Below, one piece after another: positions 1 through 8,020 of a stretch of DNA of 50,842 nt; positions within the stretch are counted from its first letter, which is position 1; the number at the start of each line of letters is the position of its first letter. The stretch lies in the NCBI GenBank assembly GCA_003142935.1, contig PLOG01000188.1:15263-66104 (forward strand). Reading direction: 5' to 3'. Position numbers and translations under genes: made by a program. Under the pieces are notes generated by a model. That model saw nothing but the letters and a program-made list of their open reading frames with translations. It had not been told where the DNA came from and did no database searches. This stretch comes from Acidobacteriaceae bacterium (GTDB lineage: Bacteria; Acidobacteriota; Terriglobia; Terriglobales; Acidobacteriaceae).

Positions 1-111
1 ATCCGCTCCACCACCCAGCTAACCTCCGGCGACCAGCTCACCACCCGCCTCGCCGACGGCTCCTTCCTGAGCCGCGTAGAATCCACCACCCCTCAAAAAA
101 CCCAAAAGTAA
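1..111 (+). CDS. xseA: Exodeoxyribonuclease VII large subunit, 3' end only
   Basis: Only the last 36 codons are in the window; the frame is open from base 1 to a TAA at 109-111. The fragment contains GDQLTTRLADGSFLSRV, which resembles the conserved C-terminal tail of XseA (a 'G..v.tRLaDG...S.V' pattern). XseA is the catalytic subunit of exonuclease VII, which degrades single-stranded DNA in the cytoplasm together with the small subunit XseB. The call rests on this short motif alone; the catalytic domain lies upstream of the window. Confidence 0.6.
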   Translation: MRSTTQLTSGDQLTTRLADGSFLSRVESTTPQKTQK

Positions 112-269
112 ACTTTGGAACAACACCCGCTAACTTGCTAACTCGCTATCCCCGCGCCAGCGGGGGCCAACTCGCCGCACTTGTTCCCAAACGCCGCCCT
201 TTTCGACAACTGCGTTATCCTTTCCACAGCGACTCTTTTCCACGCTCCACCAATCCAAGAATTGAGACC

Positions 270-1655
270 ATGACCAAGACCCGCACACTCTTCGGCACCG
301 ACGGCATTCGCGCCATCGCCGGCCAGTCCCCTCTCGACCCCACCACCATCTTCTCCGTCGGCCTCGCCCTCGCCCACTCGCTCAGTAAAGTCGACGGCCA
401 CCCCAAAGTCCTCCTCGGCCGCGACACCCGCGAGTCCAGCCCCTGGATCGCCGCCACCCTAGCCGCCGGCCTCCTCCAGGCAGGCGCAAAGGTTGAATCC
501 GCCGGCGTCCTCCCCACCCCCGCCGTCGCTTTCCTCGCCCGCAAGCACGGCTTCCATGCCGGCGTCGTCATCTCCGCCTCCCACAATCCCTGGCAAGACA
601 ACGGCATCAAGCTCTTCGGCGCTGACGGTTTTAAGCTCCCCGACGCCCTCGAGCTCGCCATGGAGCACGAGATCCTTCTCCACGCCTCCCAAATCGACGC
701 TCCCGATCCCGCCAACCTGCCTTCCGTCGAAGACAACCCTTCCTATCGATCCGACTACATCCAGTTCCTCATCGACTCCGTCCCCGGCCTCTCCCTCGCG
801 GGCCTCAAAATCGTCGCCGACTGCGCCAACGGAGCCTCCGCCGCCGTCGCCCCCGAGCTCTTCCACCGCCTCAACGGAGCCAGCAGCGTCACCCTCCTCA
901 ACATCGCCCCAGACGGCCGCAACATCAACTTGAACTGCGGCGCTCTCCATCCCGCCTATGTCGCGAAAGAAGTCCAATCCCGCGGCGCCCAACTCGGCCT
1001 GACCTTCGACGGCGACGCCGACCGCTGCATGTTATCCGGCGCAGATTCGAACGTCATCGACGGCGACGCCATCCTCCTCATCGCCGCCCGCGACCTCAAA
1101 GCCCGCGGCCTGCTCACTGAAAACCTGGTCGTAGCCACCATCATGTCCAACATGGGCCTTGAGGCCGCTCTCAAGCGCTCCGGCATCCGCATGTTCCGCG
1201 CCCCCGTCGGCGACCGCTACGTCCTCGAAGAAATGCTCAAGCAGAACTCCGCCCTCGGCGGCGAGCAATCCGGTCACATCCTCCTGCCTCATCTCGCCAC
1301 CACCGGCGACGGCCTCCTCACCGCCCTCGTCGTCCTCGACCTCATCGCCCGCACCGGCAAATCCATTGAAGAGTTGACCGCCGACCTCAAGGTCTTCCCC
1401 CAGGTCATCGTCAACGTAAAAGTTCGAAAAAAGCGTCCACTAGACACCATCCCCGCCGTTGTAAGCGCCATCCAGGCCGCGGAAGCAGAACTCAAGGACT
1501 CCGGCCGCGTAGTCATCCGCTACAGCGGCACCGAAGCCTTAGCAAGAGTCATGATCGAAGCCGAAAGCGAGCCACTCATGCGCCACCACGCCGAAGCCAT
1601 CGCCGCCGCTATCCGCCTGGAACTAGGCGTATCGCAAGCAAAAGCTAGGAGCTAG
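270..1655 (+). CDS. glmM: Phosphoglucosamine mutase GlmM
   Basis: Interconverts glucosamine-6-phosphate and glucosamine-1-phosphate, the step leading to UDP-GlcNAc for peptidoglycan and lipopolysaccharide. The 461-residue length fits the family (about 445-460). The N-terminus MTKTRTLFGTDGIR is typical. The phosphoserine loop SASHNP places the catalytic serine at residue 104, the metal loop is DGDADR, and the sugar-binding GGEQSGH and phosphate-binding RYSGTEA motifs follow in order. The frame stays open upstream to 135, but the ATG at 270 matches the family start. The stop TAG at 1653-1655 lies inside a GCTAGRA heptamer array, so the last residues (KARS) are written by repeat DNA. Third positions are very C-rich until the last ~70 codons, where CTA and TTA codons appear. 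Confidence 0.97.
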   Translation: MTKTRTLFGTDGIRAIAGQSPLDPTTIFSVGLALAHSLSKVDGHPKVLLGRDTRESSPWIAATLAAGLLQAGAKVESAGVLPTPAVAFLARKHGFHAGVVISASHNPWQDNGIKLFGADGFKLPDALELAMEHEILLHASQIDAPDPANLPSVEDNPSYRSDYIQFLIDSVPGLSLAGLKIVADCANGASAAVAPELFHRLNGASSVTLLNIAPDGRNINLNCGALHPAYVAKEVQSRGAQLGLTFDGDADRCMLSGADSNVIDGDAILLIAARDLKARGLLTENLVVATIMSNMGLEAALKRSGIRMFRAPVGDRYVLEEMLKQNSALGGEQSGHILLPHLATTGDGLLTALVVLDLIARTGKSIEELTADLKVFPQVIVNVKVRKKRPLDTIPAVVSAIQAAEAELKDSGRVVIRYSGTEALARVMIEAESEPLMRHHAEAIAAAIRLELGVSQAKARS

Positions 1656-1678
1656 AAGCTAGGAGCTAGAAGCTTGTA
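1644..1678 (+). repeat. GCTAGRA heptamer tandem array
   Basis: Five adjoining 7-mers are visible: GCTAGGA, GCTAGAA, GCTAGGA, GCTAGAA and GCTTGTA. The first two contain the glmM stop codon (1653-1655), and the last runs into the TACCAT box just before the next gene. A shorter relative (GCTGAAA GCTGAGA GCTGTCC) sits at 16274-16294. The unit length matches the TTCCCTG-type arrays elsewhere in the window. Confidence 0.8.
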
Positions 1679-1688
1679 CCATAACCCC

Positions 1689-2393
1689 ATGCCCGCCTTC
1701 CCTCCCGGCCAAACCCTCCTCATCGACGCCGACGACACCCTCTGGGAAAACAACATCTACTTCGAGCGCGCCATCGCCTCCTTCATCAGCTATCTCAATC
1801 ACCACGAATACTCCCCCGCCGAAGTCCGCCAGACCCTCAACGCCGTCGAGCGCGAAACCATCCTCACCCACGGCTACGGCCTCACCAGCTTCACCCGCTC
1901 CCTCGTCTCCTGTTTCGAGCGCCTCAGTCCCGCCCCCGTCACCGAAGAAATGCGCAACCGCATCCGCGCCTTTGCCTCCTCCATCGCCGAGCAGGAAATA
2001 GAGCTCCTCCCCAGCGTCGCCGAAACCCTCTCAGACCTCTCCTCCCGCCACCGACTGATCCTCATGACCAAGGGCAACCGCGCCGAGCAAGCCGACAAGC
2101 TAGCCCGCTCCGGGCTCTCCGAGCTCTTCTCTTCGGTCGAGATAGTCGCAGAAAAGGATCCCCCCACCTACCACCAGGTCATCGCACGCCACGAGCTCGC
2201 GCCCCACACTAGTTGGATGATCGGCAACAGCCCCAAAAGCGACATCAACCCCGCCCTTGCCGCCGGTCTCCACGCCGTCTTCCTCTTCCACAAAGACACC
2301 TGGATCCTCGAGCACGCCACCGTCGACCCCGCTCCCCCGGGCCAGCACCTCATCGAGCTCGACTCCTTCGCCAAGCTCTCCACCATCTTCTGA
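1689..2393 (+). CDS. HAD-superfamily hydrolase
   Basis: A 234-residue haloacid dehalogenase-type phosphatase, probably cytoplasmic. Motif I is LIDADDTLW near residue 11-19 (nucleophile Asp, acid/base Asp two residues later). Motif II is the Thr in LMTKGN, motif III a Lys in AEKDPPTY, and motif IV the acidic IGNSPKSD loop. The helical insert between motifs I and II is a C1-type cap. Size and motifs resemble YjjG/pyrophosphatase-like members, but the substrate cannot be read from sequence. The ATG at 1689 is preferred to the in-frame TTG at 1674. There is no Shine-Dalgarno sequence; TACCAT at 1677-1682 ends 6 nt before the ATG, suggesting a leaderless start. Confidence 0.85.
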   Translation: MPAFPPGQTLLIDADDTLWENNIYFERAIASFISYLNHHEYSPAEVRQTLNAVERETILTHGYGLTSFTRSLVSCFERLSPAPVTEEMRNRIRAFASSIAEQEIELLPSVAETLSDLSSRHRLILMTKGNRAEQADKLARSGLSELFSSVEIVAEKDPPTYHQVIARHELAPHTSWMIGNSPKSDINPALAAGLHAVFLFHKDTWILEHATVDPAPPGQHLIELDSFAKLSTIF

Positions 2394-2534
2394 ATTCCGG
2401 GCAATTCTCTGATTCCCGTCTTGACGACCACCCCACCCGCCGCTATCATCGGCTAACTCTTTTTTGCTTTTTCACCTCATTCAAACTCTGCTGGTCGCAC
2501 CCGGACTTACCTCAGTTCTCAAAGGAGTTTTACG

Positions 2535-3629
2535 ATGCCAACTCCCCGAGTCTTCGCTTGCCTGGGACTGCTTGCCCTCTCCACTCTCCTGCAGTCGCAA
2601 ACACCGCCTACCGCCTACACCATCAAGCAAGCCCCCGCCGCTCCTGGCAGCAGCGCCATGACCATCTATCGAAACGGCGCAAAGGCCGTCATCGAGTACG
2701 ACCACACTGCCACGCAAGACGGCACTCCAGCCAGCCGCACCATCAGCCTCTACGACCTCAATGCAGGCACTTCTTACTCTTGGGACCCGGCAGCCTCGCC
2801 CATTGCATGCAGCGTTGGCACTTTCTCCGGAGACTGGGGCGATCCCTATGCCATGACGGCCCAGCTTTCAGACGGCATCGCCAAAGGAGACCTGAAGCCC
2901 TCTGGCACTGAGACCCTCCACGGAATCCCCACCAAGGTCTATGCGGGCACCCTTCAGGGGACCAGCATCAAGGCCTGGCTCGATGAGAAAGACAGCCTCG
3001 TCCTTCGCGCAGCGATTGCACCCCCCGGCGCCGCCATGCAGACTCTGGTCGACATCGTCAGCGTCTCCCTCGCCCCGCCTCCTGCAACACTCTTCGCTCT
3101 GCCCCCAACCTGCGCCGGCGTTCATCCGCCGCCCACCGCCGCCGAACTCATCGCCGCCGAAACCGGCGATAACGCCGACAACTTCGTCAACGCCATGTAT
3201 GGCCCCGGCTCAAAAAACTCCTGCTCCATCGTGCTCCGCGTGGTTAACGCCAAAACTATGGCCCCCATCAATCGCAAGTGGCAGGCCGCCATCGACACCA
3301 CCTACAACCAGGACAGCCCCACCCCTCCGCATTATGAATTTGGCTCAGGCACCGATGGCACTTCGACATTTGCCGGAGCAGGCCTGCACGAGATCACCAG
3401 CCAGATCCACAGCGACATCCTCCGCATCGACAATCCCCCCGCCTACTTCAACCTCAGCACAAACTTCATTCAACCGGGCCGCGGCGCCGGCATAGGCCTC
3501 ATCTACCGCCAGTGTTTCGCACCCACCACTATGCTCTACTTCGTGCTAAAGGATCCCAACGACCCCGGCGCAGGCGGCGACTTTCTCTACGCCAAATCCG
3601 GCAAGTACTCAACCGTCCCCACGCGCTGA
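2535..3629 (+). CDS. Secreted protein of unknown function
   Basis: I do not recognise a characterised family. The 364-residue product begins with a plausible Sec signal peptide (MPTPRVFACLGLLALSTLLQSQ, cleaved after about residue 20-22), so it is probably exported. The mature part is rich in Thr, Pro, Ala and Gly, with a few Cys residues (IACSVG, PPTCAGV, KNSCSIV, YRQCFAP) that could form disulfides. No catalytic motif or transmembrane helix is seen. A strong Shine-Dalgarno AAAGGAG stands 7-8 nt before the ATG, supporting this start. It stands alone between the HAD gene and ybiT. Confidence 0.75.
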   Translation: MPTPRVFACLGLLALSTLLQSQTPPTAYTIKQAPAAPGSSAMTIYRNGAKAVIEYDHTATQDGTPASRTISLYDLNAGTSYSWDPAASPIACSVGTFSGDWGDPYAMTAQLSDGIAKGDLKPSGTETLHGIPTKVYAGTLQGTSIKAWLDEKDSLVLRAAIAPPGAAMQTLVDIVSVSLAPPPATLFALPPTCAGVHPPPTAAELIAAETGDNADNFVNAMYGPGSKNSCSIVLRVVNAKTMAPINRKWQAAIDTTYNQDSPTPPHYEFGSGTDGTSTFAGAGLHEITSQIHSDILRIDNPPAYFNLSTNFIQPGRGAGIGLIYRQCFAPTTMLYFVLKDPNDPGAGGDFLYAKSGKYSTVPTR

Positions 3630-3740
3630 GGTCGCGCTCTTCAGTTCTCCGTCGGCGTCTTCTCCACCTGATCCGGCCGTTCCGCCGCGAGTGCCTGCCT
3701 GTGAGAAACTAGAAGAGCAGAAGTTCTCCGGGCGCATCTG

Positions 3741-3781
3741 GGTGCCCCAGGTCCCGCGTTTGGGACCTGGGAAATCAACCC
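3741..3781 (+). repeat. Intergenic hairpin repeat, copy 1 (GGTGCCCCAGGTC type)
   Basis: CCCAGGTCCC at 3746-3755 pairs with GGGACCTGGG at 3762-3771 across the 6-nt loop GCGTTT, giving a perfect 10-bp stem. It is preceded by GGGTGC. Related copies are at 30011-30041 and 42246-42271, with compensatory changes in the stem. It fills the 242-nt gap between the secreted hypothetical and ybiT and could act as a transcription stop, but no T-run follows. Confidence 0.75.
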
Positions 3782-3871
3782 GAGTGCCCCAATCTTGAAT
3801 CAACCCCAGCTTCATCCGGGCCGCGCCGGCGCCGATACCCCGCTGCGGCCCGCTCATAGGAATCAGCAATC

Positions 3872-5470
3872 ATGCTCAGTGTCAGCAATGTCTCCATGCG
3901 CTACGGCGCCAAGGTCCTCTTTGAAGATGTCAGCGTCAGTTTTGTCTCCGGCCGCCGCTACGGACTCACCGGTCCCAACGGCTCCGGCAAGTCCACCTTC
4001 ATGAAAGTCCTCACCGGCGAGCTCGACGCCCAGAAAGGCACCGTCGTCCGCCCCCGTAAGTTCGGCGTTCTTCGCCAGGACCAGTTCGCCTTCGACGCCT
4101 ATCGCGTCATCGACACCGTCATCATGGGCAACAAGCCTCTCTGGGCCGCCCTTGAAGAGCGCGACCGCATCTACGAGAAGCCCGAGCTCTCCGACGCCGA
4201 CGGTATGCGCTTAGGCGAGCTCGAAGGCGTCATCGGCGACGAAGACGGCTACACCGCCGAAGCCGACGCCGCTGTCCTGCTCGACGGCCTCGACATCCGC
4301 GAAGAAATCCACGACCGCAAAATGTCCGAGCTTCAGGGCGGCCAGAAAGTCCGTGTCCTGCTAGCCCAGGCCCTCTTCGGCAAGCCCGAGGCGCTGCTCC
4401 TCGACGAGCCCACCAACTACCTCGATCTCGAATCCATCCACTGGCTCCAGGACTTCCTCCAGAACTACAACGGCACCCTCATCTGCATCTCCCACGATCG
4501 TCACTTCCTCAACTCCGTCACCACCCACACCGCCGACATCGATTACGAAACTATCATCGTCTACACCGGCGGCTACGACGACATGGTGATGGCCAAAACC
4601 CAGATCCGCTCCACGCTCGAATCGCAAAATGCCCAGCGCGAAAAAAAGATCGCCCAGCTCAACGACTTCATCGCCCGCTTCGCCGCCGGAACCCGCTCCT
4701 CGCAAGTCACCAGCCGCCGCAAAGAGGTCGAGCGCCTCCAGACCAACGACCTCGCCCGCTCCAACATCGCCCGCCCCTACATCCGTTTTGACATGCTTCG
4801 CCCCAGCGGCAAGCACGTCCTGGAATTCAAGCACATCACAAAGTTGTACGGCGACTTGAAGGTCATCGACGGTTTCTCCGCCAACCTTATCCGCGGCGAA
4901 AAAATCTGTCTTATGGGCCGCAACGGCGCCGGCAAAACCACCCTCATCAAGAGCCTGCTCAATAACTACCCCGGCCTGGCCGACAAGGACTTCACCCTCG
5001 ACTCCGGCACCGTCTTCTGGGGCCACGAAGCCCAGATCGGCTACTTTCCCCAGGACGTAGGCGCAACCATCGAACACGGTCTAACCGTAGCCGAGTGGCT
5101 CCATCGCTGGAACCCCGCCGCCCACGTAGAAGATATCCGCGGCATCTTAGGTCAGATGTTATTCAGCGGCGAAGAAGGCGAAAAGCAAACCCGCGCCCTA
5201 AGTGGCGGCGAGCAAGCCCGCCTTGCATTTTGTAAGTTAATCCTGACTAAGCCCAACATCCTGATCTTCGACGAACCAACCAACCACTTAGACCTCGAAG
5301 CCATCAACGCCCTGAACATAGCCTTACAGCGCTACGAAGGCACAGTCCTGTTAGTCACCCACGACCACGACCTGATCGACGAAGTCGCCACCCGTCTATG
5401 GAACTTCAAAGAAGACGGCATAGAAGACTTCCAAGGCCCCTACGCCGAATGGAAAGGCAAACACAACTAA
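3872..5470 (+). CDS. ybiT: ABC-F ATPase, YbiT-like
   Basis: A 532-residue soluble tandem ABC protein without membrane segments, of the ABC-F group that acts on the ribosome. The first Walker A is GPNGSGKST near residue 37 and the second is GRNGAGKTT near residue 350. Both Walker B motifs read DEPTN (LLLDEPTNYLDLES and IFDEPTNHLDLEA), each followed by SHDRHF or THDHDL H-loops. The first half contains the YbiT-like stretch KFGVLRQDQFAFDAY and the inter-domain linker with basic coiled-coil residues. Length matches YbiT (about 530). In the last ~140 codons (after roughly 5050), TTA and CTA leucine codons become frequent, unlike the C-ending codons before. The exact ribosomal role of YbiT is not settled. 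Confidence 0.93.
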   Translation: MLSVSNVSMRYGAKVLFEDVSVSFVSGRRYGLTGPNGSGKSTFMKVLTGELDAQKGTVVRPRKFGVLRQDQFAFDAYRVIDTVIMGNKPLWAALEERDRIYEKPELSDADGMRLGELEGVIGDEDGYTAEADAAVLLDGLDIREEIHDRKMSELQGGQKVRVLLAQALFGKPEALLLDEPTNYLDLESIHWLQDFLQNYNGTLICISHDRHFLNSVTTHTADIDYETIIVYTGGYDDMVMAKTQIRSTLESQNAQREKKIAQLNDFIARFAAGTRSSQVTSRRKEVERLQTNDLARSNIARPYIRFDMLRPSGKHVLEFKHITKLYGDLKVIDGFSANLIRGEKICLMGRNGAGKTTLIKSLLNNYPGLADKDFTLDSGTVFWGHEAQIGYFPQDVGATIEHGLTVAEWLHRWNPAAHVEDIRGILGQMLFSGEEGEKQTRALSGGEQARLAFCKLILTKPNILIFDEPTNHLDLEAINALNIALQRYEGTVLLVTHDHDLIDEVATRLWNFKEDGIEDFQGPYAEWKGKHN

Positions 5471-5529
5471 CTTCGCGTAAGGTCAATCGCCGGGACCGGC
5501 TTCCCCCGAGGAAGAGCACATACCACTCA

Positions 5530-5808
5530 TCAAACCAACTCGATTGAAACCCTGCGGCCAACCATCGCCGCGGCCCGCTGCAAGCTCGAAAGCGTAATGT
5601 CGTTTTTCGGATCGAGCAGCCTGTCAACCTGGGTGCGGCTGGTCTTCAGCAACATAGCCATCTTGTTCTTTGATATCTTTTGCTTCTTCATGGCCTCGGC
5701 GAGCTGCCACGCGACAACCTCCTTGATCGCCTGAGCCTGCACTTCCTCAAATATCCCTTCTTCTTTGAGAAAATCGTCAATGCTCGATCCCAAATGCTTC
5801 TTGCTCAT
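5530..5808 (-). CDS. HigA-like XRE-family antitoxin
   Basis: A 92-residue protein. A helix-turn-helix of the Cro/C1 type spans about residues 40-82, with KKQKISKNKMAMLLKTSRTQ as the recognition region followed by VDRLLDP and ITLSSLQRAAAMVGRRV. Such proteins neutralise a RelE/HigB-type toxin and repress their own operon. The gene is second in the pair; its ATG overlaps the toxin stop by 4 nt (ATGA), so the two are translationally coupled in the toxin-first order typical of higBA. The frame extends upstream to 6168 on the same strand, but that part is out of frame with the toxin and is not needed. Toxin neutralisation is inferred from context. Confidence 0.85.
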   Translation of the reverse strand: MSKKHLGSSIDDFLKEEGIFEEVQAQAIKEVVAWQLAEAMKKQKISKNKMAMLLKTSRTQVDRLLDPKNDITLSSLQRAAAMVGRRVSIELV

Positions 5809-6161
5809 CGCTCCAGCTCCCTCTGACGCCTGCGCGCCAAAACAAGATCGTCTTCCGGCGTGGTTCGGGTTTTCTTGATGAAACCATGCAGCGCTACCAG
5901 GTGTCCGCGATAAAGGCAGATCAGCACGCGTGCCGTCCGTTTGGTCGGCAGATCCGTGCGGATCTCCCAAAGCCCATTTCCTAACGGACGGCAAAGCGGC
6001 ATTCCAACCGGCCATCGCCACTGCGCCCGCAACAGATCTGAACCAATCGCATGTCTCTCGGCCTCCACCAGTCCCTGCAACCACTCCCTTACAGGCTCTG
6101 TTCCCGACTCCGGACGATAAAACATCAACGGAATCTTCTGCGCCTGCGAGCCTTCTGCCAT
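5805..6161 (-). CDS. HigB-like toxin, phage Gp49-like/RelE superfamily
   Basis: A 118-residue protein. The core PVREWLQGL, GLWEIRTD, RVLICLYRGHLVALHGFIKKT and the C-terminal RRRQREL helix are characteristic of phage-derived Gp49-like HigB toxins. In this family these are ribosome-dependent mRNA endonucleases. Basic residues in the C-terminal third (K, R, H) fit that role, although catalysis cannot be shown here. It is first in the operon and overlaps the downstream antitoxin by 4 nt. An AAGG Shine-Dalgarno sequence and a GTAC-AATA-GTAC inverted repeat lie just upstream, which suggests autoregulation by the antitoxin. It is intact, with no frameshift. Confidence 0.85.
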   Translation of the reverse strand: MAEGSQAQKIPLMFYRPESGTEPVREWLQGLVEAERHAIGSDLLRAQWRWPVGMPLCRPLGNGLWEIRTDLPTKRTARVLICLYRGHLVALHGFIKKTRTTPEDDLVLARRRQRELER

Positions 6162-6175
6162 CTTGCACCTTATTT

Positions 6176-6191
6176 AGTACAATAGTACCTT
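6176..6191 (-). promoter_or_regulatory. Candidate higBA promoter/operator
   Basis: Upstream of the toxin gene the sequence contains GTAC-AATA-GTAC flanked by A/T-rich bases, also readable as a direct TAGTAC repeat. In the gene direction TACTAT or TATTGT can serve as a -10 box. The position, 15-30 nt before the toxin ATG, fits an antitoxin-bound operator. No binding data; the assignment is by position and symmetry. Confidence 0.4.
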
Positions 6192-6262
6192 AAAATGTGC
6201 ACCTGCGCAACCAGCCTGGTTGTCGCGGCTCCAGATTCTCGGACCTGGGATTCGCAATCCCC

Positions 6263-6571
6263 TCAAGCCGCCGCTGCAACCTTCGCCGTCAACTCAATCC
6301 CCAAAGCCTTCATCACCGCCAGCGTAGTCTTCAGCGTAGGATTCCCCTTTTCACTAAACGACCGATACAGTTGCTCGCGCGAGAGCCCCGTTTGGCTCGC
6401 GATCTGCGCCATTCCCTTGGCGCGTGCCACCACGCCCAGCGCATGAGAAATGTACCCAGCATCGTTGGTCTGAAATGCCTCTGCCATGAAGATCGCAATT
6501 GCTTCGTCCGATCCCAGATCCTCGGCAGGATCGTAGTTCGTCAGCCTCTCAACCTTCGTTTTCTTCGCCAT
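6263..6571 (-). CDS. Addiction-module antidote protein, orphan HigA-type
   Basis: A 102-residue protein of the family described as addiction-module antidote or DNA-binding prophage protein. The N-terminus carries the strand-forming region LTNYDPAEDLGSDEAIAIF. A helix-turn-helix follows at about residues 45-95: ARAKGMAQIASQTGLSREQL, then YRSFSEKGNPTLKTTLAVMK. Partners of this family are usually small RelE/ParE-like toxins directly upstream, but the 160 nt upstream here hold no toxin frame, only a palindrome and short repeats. It lies about 100 nt upstream of the HigBA-like pair on the same strand. It could be a solitary regulator, or an antidote left after toxin loss. The start ATG is preceded by GGAGGGAAGAAG, a good ribosome-binding site. 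Confidence 0.85.
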   Translation of the reverse strand: MAKKTKVERLTNYDPAEDLGSDEAIAIFMAEAFQTNDAGYISHALGVVARAKGMAQIASQTGLSREQLYRSFSEKGNPTLKTTLAVMKALGIELTAKVAAAA

Positions 6572-6607
6572 CTTCTTCCCTCCATTCCGCAGCCAGACGA
6601 TAGGATC

Positions 6608-6623
6608 GTAGTTTATAAACTAC
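6608..6623. promoter_or_regulatory. 16-bp perfect palindrome upstream of the antidote gene
   Basis: GTAGTTTATAAACTAC is a perfect palindrome 37 nt upstream of the antidote start (6571). The wider ATCGTA...TACGAT symmetry extends it. It is the likely operator of the helix-turn-helix protein. The TTTATAAA core could also overlap a -10 element. Confidence 0.55.
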
Positions 6624-6733
6624 CAAATTACGATGCTCAGCGGAAGACCACGAACCTCAATCCAGAGATTCTTCCCTGTTCCCTGGCCCCCTGCCCCATC
6701 TGAGAGAATCCAATCAAGCACTTGGAGTAACGC

Positions 6734-8020
6734 TTGGCAAGAATCGGCGCATTCTGTTTCCCGGGAACCGGACACATCAACCCCATGACCGCTCTGGCGC
6801 GCCGTCTCCGGCAGCGCGGCCACTCCGTCGTCCTCTTCGGCATCGCCGACGTCGAAGCCCGCGTCAAAGCCGCCGGCATCGAGTTCTGTCTCATCGGCGA
6901 GAGCGACTTCCCGCTCGGAACGCTCGAAAAACTCGACCAACACCTCAGCCAGCTCACCGGCCTGCCCAGTTTCCGCTTCACGCTCGAGCGAATTCTCAAC
7001 ACCGCGCGCATGGTTCTGCGCGACGGCCCCGAAGCCGCTCGCCGCGCCAAGGTAGAAGCCTTCCTGATTGACGAAGCCGACTTTGGCGGCAACGTGGCCG
7101 ACTATCTTGGCCTGCCCAGGATTTCCATCGCCATCATTCCGCCCATGGTCTGGGACAACCGGATCCCACCCTATTTGTTCAACTGGCCCGCAGGCCAGGG
7201 ATTCCCAAGCCGCCTGCGCAATGAACTCGCCATGCGTTTTCTCGCGCGCGTGGCGTCGCCAATCCTCGCCTTAGTCAATCGGCACCGCGAGGCGTGGGGA
7301 CTGAAGCCGCATACCGAATGGGCTCAGGCGCTATCCCCACTGGCCCAGATCGCTCAGTTACCTGCCGCGCTTGAGTTTGACATTCCCATGCGCGATCGCC
7401 ATCCGCTCCTCCACTACACCGGCCCGTTCGTCGATCCCCAGCAGCGCCCAAAGATCGATTTCCCTTGGGACCGCCTGGATTACGGTAACGCCGGCCGCCC
7501 TCTGGTCTACGCCTCTCTCGGCACACTCCAAAACGGTTCTGAAGACATCTTCCGCATCATTGCCGCCGCCTGTGCCGATCTTCCCGTGCAACTCGTCATC
7601 TCGCTCGGCGCCGGCCTCGACCGCGAACGTCTCGGCGTCCTCAGCGGCGATCCCATCGTCGTCAAATACGCGCCCCAACTGGAACTCATCAAGCGGGCAT
7701 CCATCGTCATCACCCATGCCGGCATCAACACCGCGCTCGAGTCGCTCGCCGAAGGCGTTCCGCTGGTCTGCATCCCCATCGGCAACGACCAGCCCGGAGT
7801 CGCCGCCCGCGTCGCCGCCCGCGGAGCCGGCGTCGTCGTGCCCCGCCGCAAACTCAACACCAAGCGCCTGCGCACCGCCGTCCACGCCGTCTTTGAGGAT
7901 GATTCCTATCGCAGCGCCGCGCGCAAACTCCAGGCGTCCATCCAGCAAATCGATGGACTTGGGCTTGCCGCCGACATCGTCGAAGATGTCTTGAAGATAG
8001 GACCTGCCAATCGCAATTGA
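6734..8020 (+). CDS. GT1/MGT-family glycosyltransferase
   Basis: A 428-residue nucleotide-sugar glycosyltransferase of the UGT/MGT (GT-B fold) type, similar in layout to zeaxanthin glucosyltransferase CrtX. The N-terminal acceptor domain begins RIGAFCFPGTGHINPM, with the family's GH-x-NP motif; the His is the usual catalytic base. The C-terminal donor domain carries VYASLGTLQNG and the diagnostic HAGINTALESLAEGVPLV, followed by GNDQPG. The start is a TTG at 6734 with GGAG 6 nt upstream. No carotenoid or other pathway genes adjoin it, so the acceptor (carotenoid, lipid or macrolide-like compound) is unknown. No signal peptide is seen. Confidence 0.85.
   Translation: MARIGAFCFPGTGHINPMTALARRLRQRGHSVVLFGIADVEARVKAAGIEFCLIGESDFPLGTLEKLDQHLSQLTGLPSFRFTLERILNTARMVLRDGPEAARRAKVEAFLIDEADFGGNVADYLGLPRISIAIIPPMVWDNRIPPYLFNWPAGQGFPSRLRNELAMRFLARVASPILALVNRHREAWGLKPHTEWAQALSPLAQIAQLPAALEFDIPMRDRHPLLHYTGPFVDPQQRPKIDFPWDRLDYGNAGRPLVYASLGTLQNGSEDIFRIIAAACADLPVQLVISLGAGLDRERLGVLSGDPIVVKYAPQLELIKRASIVITHAGINTALESLAEGVPLVCIPIGNDQPGVAARVAARGAGVVVPRRKLNTKRLRTAVHAVFEDDSYRSAARKLQASIQQIDGLGLAADIVEDVLKIGPANRN

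Noticed and set aside
6572-6733. Possible toxin gene upstream of the orphan antidote
   Set aside because: All frames were scanned; none gives a RelE-like sequence or an adequate length.
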